Shown here: one piece after another, positions 8,376 through 17,198 of the stretch
Numbering within the stretch: position 1 is the stretch's first letter
Layout: every line of letters starts with the position of its first letter
Source: CAWACP01 sp963832965
GTDB taxonomy: Bacteria; Acidobacteriota; Terriglobia; Bryobacterales; Bryobacteraceae
DNA length: 64,000 nt
Assembly (NCBI GenBank): GCA_963832965.1
Contig: CAWHVW010000005.1
Location: forward strand, 992,001 to 1,056,000
Direction: 5' to 3'
Translations under genes and position numbers: made by a program
Notes under the pieces: model-generated
The model's input: the letters and a program-made list of their open reading frames with translations, nothing else
What the model was told of the DNA's origin: nothing
Database searches by the model: none

Positions 8376-10163
8376 TCAGCGATGGGCCCCACCCCCGCCG
8401 GAACTGTGCCCGCCGCCACCACCGCTGCTCCCGCGGCTCGATGACGCCGGCGCTGCGTGATAAGCAGGCGCGCGATATCCGCTGCTGCGCGCAGCCGGGG
8501 CACTATAACCGCCGCTTGTCGACTGCCGCTCATGCACAATCTGTGGAGCGATACGCACCGGCTGGCCATAATAACCGCCCGAAGAACCAGCACCGCTCGA
8601 TCCGCGGCTCGCCGGAGTTCCTCCGAAACGCTGCCATCCGCCAGTGGAAGAAGATGTCGAAGACGGCGACGGCCGGTATCCTTCCGAACCCGTCCGCGGC
8701 GCAGCCGATTCACCAACCGGACGCCACCCGCTGTTCGTCATCGTGCTGCCGTTGGTAAAGGACCGTTGTGTGGTCTGCTGCAGCCCGCGCTCCTGCTGGC
8801 CGAACGGCACCCGATTCACCTGTGAAGTCTGCATATGGCTGTAGAACTGCCCGCTCTGGCTGAACCCGCTGGTCCGCGCGGGCCGGTCCGACATCCGCAG
8901 GCTGTCGCGCCCCGGCGTAATCGGAACCTGTCCACGCACCAGCCCCGTCGTGCGCAGTTCGCCCGCCGTTACCCGCAGGTTGTTCCCGTTGAAACCGGTC
9001 CGTCCGAACTGTGCCGCGCCCGTCGCGGTCACGCCGTTCATCACCCGGGCATTGCGAAACGCGCCGACCACGTTAACATTGTTGACCACCGTTACCCCGC
9101 CGCGGCCGCCGTAAAAGCTGTGTCCCCACCACGCATAGAACGCCTCATGCGGAGCCAGCGGAACCCAGCCGATATTGGCAAAGCCGAATCCGAAACTCAG
9201 TCCAATGCCCACGTGCGGACCGAAGCCGAAGAAGCCCACCAGCGCCGGACGCCACAGTGCCGGCCCTCCCGGATACCAGCACCAGCCGTGCCCGCCGTAA
9301 TACCAGCGGCCCCAGTGATACGGCGCCCAGCCCCACGGATCGTAGCTCACCCACGTCCAGCCGTACCAGTCTTCCCAGACCCAGCGGCCATAACGGTACG
9401 GCGCCCAGCCCGGAGCAACCGTCGGCTGCCACACGTAGCCGTAGTCCCCGTCATCCACCCACTGGCCGTAGCCTTCCATGGACTCGGTGCCGTAGACTTC
9501 AGGACTCACGTATTGGCGCTCCGCCGACTGAGCGTGCTCGATGCGCTGGTCGCACTCCTGATTCCACTGATCCCATTCGTCGAACCCCGGCGCCGCGACG
9601 GTCTGAAACTCCGGATCCGCGGCCGGCCCCCGCACCATCATGGTCTGGCCTTCGTGCAGCGGCTCTGAGCCTTTCTGGGTGAAAACTTCCGCCTCGCCGC
9701 TGCGCACTGTGATCTCCGAGGTGCCATCCTCGCGGACGGTCACGCGGAAAGCGCCCGGTCCATCAGGACGAACGCCGACATTGGGAGTATCCACTTCCAC
9801 CTGCGCGGGTGACTTCGCCATCACCGTCAGCGTCACCGTCCCGCTGGCCACTTGTGCCTGAAACTTGCCCTGTTCGATATCGGCGAAGTGTACCTCCGAG
9901 TTCGCCGCGAGACGCAGGTAGTTAGCGAAGTCGAACTGGATCTCCGCCCGGCCCGATGGCCCCGTGCGCATGGCGTCCTGGGACATCAGCGGGGCGTTGG
10001 TGGCCGCCGCGGTCACTTCACCTGAATCCCCCCGCCGCACCGAAACGTCTCCTTGCATGACGCTGATACGGGCCACCCCGCGGGTAGGGTCGTCGTAGTC
10101 GTCCGCCCGGACTGCCGCTGAAAACGCCGATATAACGAAGATGCCGAAAAGGATCCGTTTCAT
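8376..10163 (-). CDS. FecR-domain protein with Trp/Tyr/Gly-rich region
   Basis: A 595-residue exported protein. MKRILFGIFVISAFSAAVRA is a clear signal peptide, which decides the ATG at 10163. Residues about 30-200 form a FecR-type beta domain (ISVMQGDVSVRRGDSGE, LRLAANSEVHF, VEVDTPNVGV). Then come many short W/Y/G/P motifs such as YGQWVDDGDYGYVWQP, VWEDWYGWTWVSYDPW and WGRWYYGGHGW, as in DUF6600-type proteins, and a Ser/Gly-rich tail. Known from envelopes of acidobacteria and relatives, with unknown function; probably periplasmic or surface-exposed. The last 17 codons are duplicated downstream. Confidence 0.75.
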   Translation of the reverse strand: MKRILFGIFVISAFSAAVRADDYDDPTRGVARISVMQGDVSVRRGDSGEVTAAATNAPLMSQDAMRTGPSGRAEIQFDFANYLRLAANSEVHFADIEQGKFQAQVASGTVTLTVMAKSPAQVEVDTPNVGVRPDGPGAFRVTVREDGTSEITVRSGEAEVFTQKGSEPLHEGQTMMVRGPAADPEFQTVAAPGFDEWDQWNQECDQRIEHAQSAERQYVSPEVYGTESMEGYGQWVDDGDYGYVWQPTVAPGWAPYRYGRWVWEDWYGWTWVSYDPWGWAPYHWGRWYYGGHGWCWYPGGPALWRPALVGFFGFGPHVGIGLSFGFGFANIGWVPLAPHEAFYAWWGHSFYGGRGGVTVVNNVNVVGAFRNARVMNGVTATGAAQFGRTGFNGNNLRVTAGELRTTGLVRGQVPITPGRDSLRMSDRPARTSGFSQSGQFYSHMQTSQVNRVPFGQQERGLQQTTQRSFTNGSTMTNSGWRPVGESAAPRTGSEGYRPSPSSTSSSTGGWQRFGGTPASRGSSGAGSSGGYYGQPVRIAPQIVHERQSTSGGYSAPAARSSGYRAPAYHAAPASSSRGSSGGGGGHSSGGGGAHR

Positions 10164-10349
10164 GAAGCACCGTTCACGCACGCCCGGTGAAGAGCACGGT
10201 GGATGCCATTAAGAACTCTACATCGAATCAACCACTTGCATCTCGGTATCCGATGAAATCCCTGGTTCTTTTCGGCCAGGTGGCTGCCTGTGAGCGGTTC
10301 GGGCCAGCCACGCAACCGAATGGTAAACTACAGACTTAGCGCGAGTCTT

Positions 10350-12254
10350 ATGGATCCTGTGGGAGCAACTCCGGCCGGCTCGGCCTCGCTGGCCGACATG
10401 CACTCCACCATCGGCACGGGCCAGGTCTCCTTCTGGCGTCGTGCCTTCGCATTCGCCGGCCCCGCCTACCTGATCAGCGTGGGCTACATGGACCCGGGCA
10501 ACTGGGCCACCGATCTGGAAGGCGGCGCGCGCTTCGGATATCGCCTGCTCTGGGTTCTGGTTCTTTCGAACCTGATGGCCATCCTGCTGCAGACCATGAG
10601 CGCGCGGCTGGGCATTGTCTGGCAGCGCGACCTGGCGCAGGCCTGCCGCGAGACCTATCCCCGGCCGATTTCGCTCACCCTGTGGGGCTTCTGTGAAATC
10701 GCCATCGCCGCCTGCGATCTGGCCGAGGTGCTGGGCGCGGCCATCGGCCTGAACCTGCTGTTTCACGTTCCCCTGCTCATTGGCGTCGGACTCACCGTGT
10801 TCGACACGCTGCTGGTGCTCTGGTTCACCAACCGGGGTGTGCGCATGGCCGAGGCCATCATACTTTCCCTGATCATGGTGATCGCCGGTTGTTTCCTCGT
10901 GGAGATCCTGTGGGCCCGTCCGGTGTTGAGCGACCTCGCGAACGGAATCATTCCGCGCCTTAACGGCAGTTCCCTGTACATCGCCATCGGCATTCTGGGT
11001 GCAACCGTGATGCCGCACAACCTGTACCTGCACTCCGCGCTGGTGCAGACGCGTCGCATCGGCCGCACGGAATCGGAAAAACGAACCGCCTGCCGTTTTA
11101 ATCTGATCGATTCGGTCGTCGCGTTAAATGGCGCGATGTTCGTGAACATCGCCATCCTGGCCATGGCCGCTGCGGTCTTCTTCACCCAGCACCGCATCGT
11201 CACGGAGATCCAGCAGGCCTACCAACTTCTGACGCCCATGATGGGCACCGCAATGGCCAGCATCCTGTTTGCGGTGGCGCTGTTGTGTTCGGGGCAATCC
11301 TCCACGCTCACCGGCACCATGGCCGGACAAGTAGTGATGGAAGGCTTTCTCAACTTCCGCATGCGCCCATGGCTGCGCCGCCTCATCACGCGGATGCTGG
11401 CCGTGGTCCCCGCCGCCATCGTCATTTACACCGCGGGCGATCAGGGCACCTATCAGCTCATCATTCTCAGCCAGGTCATTCTCAGCTTGCAGTTGCCCTT
11501 CGCCATCGTGCCGCTGGTGCACTTCACTAACGACCGCAAGCGGATGGGCCCGTTCGCAAATCCCATCTGGGTGAGGGTGCTGGCCTGGGCTACCGCGGCG
11601 CTGGTGATCGGGCTGAATGCGTGGCTTGTCGCGCAAACCCTGCAGGACTGGCTCGCGTCCGCCGGAACGCGCCGGGGCATTGTGGAATGGCTGCTGGTGC
11701 CGGTGCTCGCCGCCGTGTCCATTCTTCTGCTCTGGGTAATTCTGGAACCCTGGCTGCCTGCCGGCCTGCGCCGAGGAGGCCGCGCGGCGTTTGAGGTGCC
11801 CCACGGCGTGGCCGAACATCTGCCTACGCCCGAATACACGAAGATCCTGGTTCCCCTCGATCATTCCCCGCTCGACCGCGCCGCCATTGCGCACGCCATG
11901 GCCATGGCGCGAGCCCGCCACGCGCGCATCTACCTGCTCCACGTCGAAGAAGACGTCACCAGCCAGATGTACGGTCAGGAAGCATCCACGGCGGAGGTGG
12001 AGGAAGGTAACCGCTACCTGGAAGACATCGCCGGTCTGATCGCCGGCGCGGACGTTGCGGTGGAGCACGTGCTGCGTTACTCACGCTATCCGAAAACTGA
12101 GATCGTGCGCTACGCCCGGGAGCTCGGGCCGGACCTGATTGTGATGGGTGCCCACGGGCATAAAGGCCTCAAAGACATCATCTTTGGGACAACAATTAAT
12201 GCAGTACGTCACAACCTGCGGGTGCCCTTGCTGATCGTCCGCGCCGAGCGCTGA
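10350..12254 (+). CDS. mntH: NRAMP manganese/divalent metal transporter fused to UspA domain
   Basis: A 634-residue protein. The first 460 residues are an NRAMP transporter with about 11-12 helices: TM1 carries DPGNWATD (metal-binding Asp and Asn) and TM6 carries MPHNLYLHS (metal-binding Met), the two hallmarks of proton-coupled Mn2+/Fe2+ importers. From about residue 505 a universal stress protein domain follows (KILVPLDHSPLDRAA), with an intact ATP-binding G-2x-G-9x-G-T motif in GAHGHKGLKDIIFGTT. The fused cytoplasmic UspA module may sense nucleotide or regulate uptake. Other starts at 10290 and 10320 are possible. Convergent with the following gene. Confidence 0.88.
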   Translation: MDPVGATPAGSASLADMHSTIGTGQVSFWRRAFAFAGPAYLISVGYMDPGNWATDLEGGARFGYRLLWVLVLSNLMAILLQTMSARLGIVWQRDLAQACRETYPRPISLTLWGFCEIAIAACDLAEVLGAAIGLNLLFHVPLLIGVGLTVFDTLLVLWFTNRGVRMAEAIILSLIMVIAGCFLVEILWARPVLSDLANGIIPRLNGSSLYIAIGILGATVMPHNLYLHSALVQTRRIGRTESEKRTACRFNLIDSVVALNGAMFVNIAILAMAAAVFFTQHRIVTEIQQAYQLLTPMMGTAMASILFAVALLCSGQSSTLTGTMAGQVVMEGFLNFRMRPWLRRLITRMLAVVPAAIVIYTAGDQGTYQLIILSQVILSLQLPFAIVPLVHFTNDRKRMGPFANPIWVRVLAWATAALVIGLNAWLVAQTLQDWLASAGTRRGIVEWLLVPVLAAVSILLLWVILEPWLPAGLRRGGRAAFEVPHGVAEHLPTPEYTKILVPLDHSPLDRAAIAHAMAMARARHARIYLLHVEEDVTSQMYGQEASTAEVEEGNRYLEDIAGLIAGADVAVEHVLRYSRYPKTEIVRYARELGPDLIVMGAHGHKGLKDIIFGTTINAVRHNLRVPLLIVRAER

Positions 12255-12267
12255 ACAGACTTCCCCG

Positions 12268-14157
12268 TCAATTGAGCGGAGTTGCGTTGCGCTGATCCAG
12301 GGTTAGCGAATTTGCTCCGGGCCTCAGTTGCACCGCCTGCCCCCAGATCAGGGATTGGTTGTTGTAGCGTGTGGAGATCATCAGGTAATAGGTTCCCGGA
12401 GGCACGCCCGGGAACGTTCCCCTACCGCTGGCATCGGCCCGGACGGCGGAGGCTGCATTCGCCTTGATTGCGTCCATGATCTTTGGACAGTCGGGCGAGC
12501 GGTTGCCGCAAGCGGTTCCTACGTATTTATACGGCGACACACCTGGAGGAACGGAAACGCCGCCCTTGGCGAGTGCGTTTGCATAGCTGTCACGCAGAAG
12601 AACGTAAGGATGCCCGGCCAGCGGATTCGGGACACCCGGTTGCGCGGGAAAGCCGGAGGCGATCGATAAAGTGGCGTTGCCGAGCGGAGCCTGGGGAGTT
12701 GAAAGGCCTCCGCCTCCGCCCGCCGTCATCGTTGCCGCGGTCCCGCCACTGGAAGGGATCTCGTTGCTGGGGGCCAGCGCGGCGAGGTTGCAGGTCTGCT
12801 CCATGGGAGCGAAGGTGAAATCGCCGTCGTCGTTCTGCCCGGTGACGATGCGCCCATGCACAAGATAAGCACCGGACCCGGCATCGAGCGAGCCGTCCCC
12901 CCGGAACGCGAGGGTAAGCGGGTGATCCGGCGCGTCGACTTTAATAGATGCGCGGGCGCCATCCGCGATCACGGTATATGGGTAAGCACGGGCCGAGTCG
13001 GGACCGCAACCGAGTATAACGGACTCCGGAAAGAACTGGACGCTGAAGCCGGTGGACCCTGCATAAATGCCCTGCATACGAATCCCGGGAGGCGTCGGCG
13101 GACCCTTGTCTCCACCGAACATGGTCTTGAGAAGATCCGTCTGCATCGTCTGTATGCCAACGCCTGCCCCCTTGGAGGAGAGGTTGAGCGCGGGGCAAGT
13201 GGCTCTTCTGGAGGCGAACGTAGTGTGGCCGGTGTCGGTGCCGGAGACACGATTGCCCGCCGCATCGTATAAGTTCCCGTACTGGTCTTTGTATTGGGCG
13301 CTCGAGGGTCTGTCGCTCTGGTACCCGCTGGCCACCACGCCGTCGATCTGCAGCGGACCCGGACCGGTGATCGTGCCATCGGCCCTGAGAGCGAGAACCA
13401 ACGGCTTCGGCGTCGTGTTGATAATGATGGCCGGGTGGTTGCTCTCGAGGTCGATGGTGTAGGTCTCCTCATTCGGAGAAAGGAAAGCGCAGTTCACCAG
13501 CACGCCGCCGTCGATGAAGTCCAGACGCCAGTTGCCAGGTCCCTCGAAAACGCCCGCCATCGTCGGGCCGGGCGGCGGCGTTTTACCGGCGGAGGGGAGC
13601 ACCTGAGACACCATCTGGCTGAAGGCGCCCAGCAGTGAGTTTCCGGTGCAGGTGGCGACCAGCCGTCCCGAGGACACGCAGCGGCGAATGGCCCGCTCCT
13701 CGGCGTTCTTTGGCGGGGTGATTCCAGCTGCTCCCGGATTCTGCCCACCGCCGCCGGCGTTTGACTGGTTGGCGGGCCGGTTGTTGGTCTGCGGGTTGGC
13801 CTTCGCCACGTTGGCGTCGTAGATCTCCTGCTGCTTCTTTTTGAACGCTTCCTCCGCGGCAATCTCTTTCGCGGTGGGCTGTTTGCAGGTGGGGAAGAGC
13901 TTCTTTAGATTGCCACGAGTCTCATAGGTGTAGACCATCAGGCCGTTGTGGGGGGGACGGTCGGGATGGGCCACCATGCACGTGGAGGTGTCCGAAACAT
14001 CGCGGATGTTGCAGTTCTCGACGTACAGGCGCTCGCCGCCGCAGACGTAGGTCACATTCAGCTTGATGTCCTGCGCGGCCGCGAGCGTGGCAAAGACGCC
14101 CAGCACGATGGCGCCGCTCACCTTCAGGTTGAAGCGGATGTTTTCACCGCGATGCAC
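12268..14157 (-). CDS. Secreted protein with two internal repeats and a Cna-B-like tail
   Basis: A 629-residue exported protein of unknown function. GGAGG lies 5 bases before the GTG start and the N-terminus is a signal peptide (cut near AAAQD). Residues 200-280 and 361-441 are copies of one module: both begin M-x-G-x-F/Y-x-G, have a central cysteine, then PL-x-LA-x-R-x-DG and end in a G-x-V/I pattern. A low-complexity linker with KKKQQ and Asn/Gly runs separates the cysteine-rich N-terminus from the repeats. The C-terminal FPGVPPGTYYLMIS resembles carboxypeptidase-regulatory-like or Cna-B folds that carry surface proteins. Confidence 0.6.
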   Translation of the reverse strand: MHRGENIRFNLKVSGAIVLGVFATLAAAQDIKLNVTYVCGGERLYVENCNIRDVSDTSTCMVAHPDRPPHNGLMVYTYETRGNLKKLFPTCKQPTAKEIAAEEAFKKKQQEIYDANVAKANPQTNNRPANQSNAGGGGQNPGAAGITPPKNAEERAIRRCVSSGRLVATCTGNSLLGAFSQMVSQVLPSAGKTPPPGPTMAGVFEGPGNWRLDFIDGGVLVNCAFLSPNEETYTIDLESNHPAIIINTTPKPLVLALRADGTITGPGPLQIDGVVASGYQSDRPSSAQYKDQYGNLYDAAGNRVSGTDTGHTTFASRRATCPALNLSSKGAGVGIQTMQTDLLKTMFGGDKGPPTPPGIRMQGIYAGSTGFSVQFFPESVILGCGPDSARAYPYTVIADGARASIKVDAPDHPLTLAFRGDGSLDAGSGAYLVHGRIVTGQNDDGDFTFAPMEQTCNLAALAPSNEIPSSGGTAATMTAGGGGGLSTPQAPLGNATLSIASGFPAQPGVPNPLAGHPYVLLRDSYANALAKGGVSVPPGVSPYKYVGTACGNRSPDCPKIMDAIKANAASAVRADASGRGTFPGVPPGTYYLMISTRYNNQSLIWGQAVQLRPGANSLTLDQRNATPLN

Positions 14158-14224
14158 AATTACCTCCAGCCAATCATGCCTGAAGGCCGTTCACGCGGTC
14201 AACAGCCGTCCGCCCGCGGCAACG

Positions 14225-14247
14225 GAACCGCGACGGTGACGGAGCGG
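14225..14247. repeat. Dispersed CCGCGACGGTGACGGAG repeat, copy 1
   Basis: Perfect 23-bp copy of the second dispersed family (core CCGCGACGGTGACGGAG), 3 bases beyond the kinase stop codon. Similar position to the copy at 42019, which also abuts a minus-strand stop. Confidence 0.8.
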
Positions 14248-14250
14248 AAG

Positions 14251-15999
14251 CTAGCGCAGGGTCAAATCGAGGCTGTGCATCTCGCCGGTGGCCAGCGTGA
14301 CGTCTTTGGCGACGCTGCGGCCGTCCCGCACGATCTCAACGTGATAGGTGCCCGGCGGAAGCGTCAGGACCGCGGGCGTCTTCTCGCGCAGTTCCTTGCC
14401 GTTCAGCATAATCGAGGCTCCTGGTGGATTCGAGCTGACGGTCAGCGTTCCGATGGCTCTGTCGAGGCCCAGATACAAGTCGGATTGCTCGGGGGTGGAG
14501 AAGATGCGCCGGGCGGTTTGATAGCCGGCCGCGTCGGCGCGCAGCGTGTGGCGTCCGCTGGAGAGCTGCAACATGCAGGGCGAATTGCACGATGTTGTCG
14601 AATCGTCGTCCACCACCACGCGGGCGCCGGCGGGGTCGGTGACAATCTGGACGGTGGTCGTGTCGGTTCGCGCGGGCCGCACTAGCGGCGTCGGCGCCGG
14701 TTCACTACGCGCTGGCAGCCGGGCGTCTTCGGGCTGGTCCGCGGCCTGTTGGGCGGGCGCGGGAGCCGGTTGCTCGTTCGAAGGCGGAAAAGATACGACC
14801 GGCGGCGGCGGGGTGGGCTCGCCGGCCGGGCTCGGCTTCACCGCAGTGCTGGTAACCGGCGCCTCCGCCGGGGGCTGTGCCGGGGCGGTCTGCTCGGCTC
14901 GCGTATCGGCGGGTGGCGACATGAGGAACCGTTGTGCCGCGATCAACGCCAGACCCACAATTCCGATGCCCACCAGCGCCCACACCACGCTTCGCATCAG
15001 CGTATGCCGCGGCTGGGCCGGTGTCCGCGCCAACGGCGGCAGTCCGGCGGAGTGCGGCGCGGCCACTGGCGCGTTGACCGGAGTGTTCACCGGGACGATC
15101 GGCCGTACCGACGTCCCGGCCATGGTGGGCATGCTGTCCATTGCGCCACGGGCCATGGGAACCCAGTCGGGCTTCAAGACACATGCTTTGATCAATGCGT
15201 CCACGAACTCGGTGCATTCGCCATAGCGTTGCGCCGGATCCTTGGCCAGGGCCCTGCGGAGCACGCCGTCCACTTGTGGCGCAAGCGTCGGATTCAGGCG
15301 CGCGAGTGGGGCCGGCTCCTCGCGGACAATCCGGTAGAGCAGCGTTGGCAGATGGTCGGCGGCGAATGGCTTCTCGCCGGTGAAAATCTCATAAGCCACC
15401 ACTGCCAGCGAATACTGGTCGGCGCGGCCGTCCACCGGGTGCCCTTCCACCTGTTCCGGGGACATGTAGTTCGGCGTGCCCATCATGGTTCCGCTCAGCG
15501 TCATCTGCTGCGAAGCGATGCGGGCGACGCCGAAATCGGTGATCTTCGCGATGGCGCCATCGTGCACCATGATGTTGGCGGGCTTGATGTCCCGGTGCAC
15601 GATGCCTTTGCGGTGGGCATAATCGAGAGCGCCCGCGGTTTGCCGCAGCAGACTCAGTAGCGTTTCCCGCTCCGGCAACCGCGGCGCGCCCAGCAGCTTC
15701 TCCAGCGTCGGTCCGTTGACGTACTCCATGAAGATGTACGCCATGCCGTCCTCTTCCGCGATGTCGTAAATAGTGACGATGTTGGGATGAGAGAGGACCC
15801 CGGCGGACTGCGCCTCGCGGAACAACCGGTCGTGCATGCGCTGGCGTTCGGCTTCGTCGGTCAGATCCGACAGCCGGATGGACTTGATGGCTACCACGCG
15901 TCCAATGGCCGGGTCCTGCGCCTTGTACACCACGCCCATGGCGCCGCGCCCGAGTTCCTCGGCGATCTGATACCGGCCCACCTGTCGGACACTGGCCAC
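14251..15999 (-). CDS. Hanks-type serine/threonine protein kinase with PEGA repeats
   Basis: A 582-residue membrane kinase. Residues 9-270 are a complete kinase domain: GRGAMG nucleotide loop, Lys39, catalytic HRDIKPAN (Asp137), DFG at 155-157, GTPNYMSPEQ. A Pro/Ala-rich linker leads to one membrane helix around residues 335-352, then an external Pro-rich stretch and two PEGA-type beta domains (VQIVTDPAGARVVVDD; LTVSSNPPGASIMLNG). The kinase is cytoplasmic and the PEGA part periplasmic, so it likely transmits envelope signals. Start is GTG. Substrates unknown. The 23-bp dispersed repeat lies directly downstream. Confidence 0.92.
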   Translation of the reverse strand: MASVRQVGRYQIAEELGRGAMGVVYKAQDPAIGRVVAIKSIRLSDLTDEAERQRMHDRLFREAQSAGVLSHPNIVTIYDIAEEDGMAYIFMEYVNGPTLEKLLGAPRLPERETLLSLLRQTAGALDYAHRKGIVHRDIKPANIMVHDGAIAKITDFGVARIASQQMTLSGTMMGTPNYMSPEQVEGHPVDGRADQYSLAVVAYEIFTGEKPFAADHLPTLLYRIVREEPAPLARLNPTLAPQVDGVLRRALAKDPAQRYGECTEFVDALIKACVLKPDWVPMARGAMDSMPTMAGTSVRPIVPVNTPVNAPVAAPHSAGLPPLARTPAQPRHTLMRSVVWALVGIGIVGLALIAAQRFLMSPPADTRAEQTAPAQPPAEAPVTSTAVKPSPAGEPTPPPPVVSFPPSNEQPAPAPAQQAADQPEDARLPARSEPAPTPLVRPARTDTTTVQIVTDPAGARVVVDDDSTTSCNSPCMLQLSSGRHTLRADAAGYQTARRIFSTPEQSDLYLGLDRAIGTLTVSSNPPGASIMLNGKELREKTPAVLTLPPGTYHVEIVRDGRSVAKDVTLATGEMHSLDLTLR

Positions 16000-16051
16000 G
16001 CTATCCTAGCGTAACGCGTGGGGCGGAACGGGCGTCCGCCCCGAGGCGTGG

Positions 16052-16057
16052 TAGAAT
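16052..16057 (+). promoter_or_regulatory. Candidate -10 box (TAGAAT)
   Basis: TAGAAT lies 25 bases before the ATG of the transporter gene. No clear -35 box. Confidence 0.3.
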
Positions 16058-16081
16058 CGCCAATCCAGTCCATCGGCGAAC

Positions 16082-17134
16082 ATGATCGTTCCGGCTACGT
16101 ATACCATTGCGCTCCTCCTCGCCATCCTGGCTATGGTTTGCTGGGGCTCCTGGGCCAGCACGTACAAACTGGCCGGGAAATGGCGCTTCGAGCTCTATTA
16201 CTACGATTTCTCGTTGGGCGTTCTGTTGGTGGCTGTTGCCGCCGCCTTCACTCTTGGCTCCCTTGGGAATGAGCTCTCTTTTTCGGACAATTTTCTGATC
16301 GCTGGAAAACTGAAGATGGCCGTTGGCCTCGGCTCCGGACTGCTCGTGAATCTGGCGGCCATCCTGCTGCTCGCGGCGGTTTCTGTGGCCGGCATGTCCG
16401 TCGCCTTTCCACTCAGCTATAGCGTCGCGCTGGCGGTGAGCGTCGGGTGGAACGCGTTCGCCATGCACCCGCGAAACATGGCCACGGGGATCTCCGGCGT
16501 TGTACTGGTCGCCATCGCCGCGGTGCTGGGCAGCTTAGCCTGGGGCGCGGATGCTCCCCATCGCAAGCTGGTGTTCGTGGACGCTCCGCCGCCCGCCGGA
16601 CGCGTTGTTCCGTACGTTCGCCGCGTGCGCCCCACGGGCACGAGAGGCATCATGCTGAGCGTGTTCAGCGGGCTGTTGATGGGAGCGTTTTTTCCGCTGG
16701 CCTCGTGGACCCAGACCGGTGATAACGGACTTGGACCGTACAGCCTGATGGTCCTGCTGGCCGCGGGCCTCTTTGTCTCCACCTTCGTCTACAACGTCTA
16801 CTTCGTGAATCTGCCCGTGCAAGGTCCCGCGCTGGGCATGATGGAGTACTTCCGGGGTACGAAGAAACAGCATGCGCTGGGCCTCGCGGGCGGCGTGCTC
16901 TGGAGCGCTGGCGTGCTGGCATACCTGGTGATCGCGAGCGTTCCGGTTCGCGTCCAGCCCGGCCGTGCGGGCTATGCGCTCCTCTGGATGGCGCCGCTGT
17001 TAAGCGCGCTATGGGGCCTGTTCGCCTGGAAGGAACTACAGGACTCCACGCCGCGGGTGAGATGGCTGGTAGCGGCGATGCTGGTGTTCCTTGCCGGCGG
17101 AGTGGCGCTGGCCAGCTGGGCCGCGCCTCGATAA
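16082..17134 (+). CDS. DMT/GRP-type multi-pass transporter
   Basis: A 350-residue membrane protein with about ten hydrophobic helices. The opening LAILAMVCWGSWASTYKLAG and the YYDFSLGVLLV and FPLSYSVALAVSVGWN segments resemble the glucose/ribose porter (GRP) and RhaT branch of the drug/metabolite superfamily. Likely a sugar or small-metabolite permease of the inner membrane; the substrate is not evident and no sugar gene is adjacent. Divergent from the PEGA kinase. Confidence 0.65.
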   Translation: MIVPATYTIALLLAILAMVCWGSWASTYKLAGKWRFELYYYDFSLGVLLVAVAAAFTLGSLGNELSFSDNFLIAGKLKMAVGLGSGLLVNLAAILLLAAVSVAGMSVAFPLSYSVALAVSVGWNAFAMHPRNMATGISGVVLVAIAAVLGSLAWGADAPHRKLVFVDAPPPAGRVVPYVRRVRPTGTRGIMLSVFSGLLMGAFFPLASWTQTGDNGLGPYSLMVLLAAGLFVSTFVYNVYFVNLPVQGPALGMMEYFRGTKKQHALGLAGGVLWSAGVLAYLVIASVPVRVQPGRAGYALLWMAPLLSALWGLFAWKELQDSTPRVRWLVAAMLVFLAGGVALASWAAPR

Positions 17135-17149
17135 AAGGCATCGCCCAGC

Positions 17150-17172
17150 GTGGGGCAGGGCCATGCCCTGCC
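17150..17172. repeat. Dispersed palindrome, copy 5
   Basis: GGCAGGGCCATGCCCTGCC core preceded by GTGG, in the 64-base gap between the convergent transporter and VWFA genes. Confidence 0.8.
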
Positions 17173-17198
17173 GCGTGTTCTCGCGTCGATGAGATTCT

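Larger units (their letters stand above)
8076..8428. repeat. Local duplication of the 3' end of the FecR gene and its terminator region
   Basis: Two units: 8076-8212 and 8268-8428. The core (8107-8212 versus 8322-8428) is nearly identical and includes the last 17 codons and stop of the FecR-family gene (ending 8376) plus 3' flanking sequence. Each unit starts with a copy of the dispersed palindrome. The proximal unit keeps a terminator hairpin (8294-8332) that the distal unit has lost. The rest of 7990-8375 shows no gene; a weak hairpin CTGACC/GGTCAG at 8020-8036 could end transcription of the upstream dehydrogenase. Confidence 0.85.

Noticed and set aside
10218..11033. Long open reading frame opposite the manganese transporter gene
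   Set aside because: Low-complexity His/Gln/Gly-rich translation with no domain, antisense to a well-supported transporter; typical of high-GC shadow frames.
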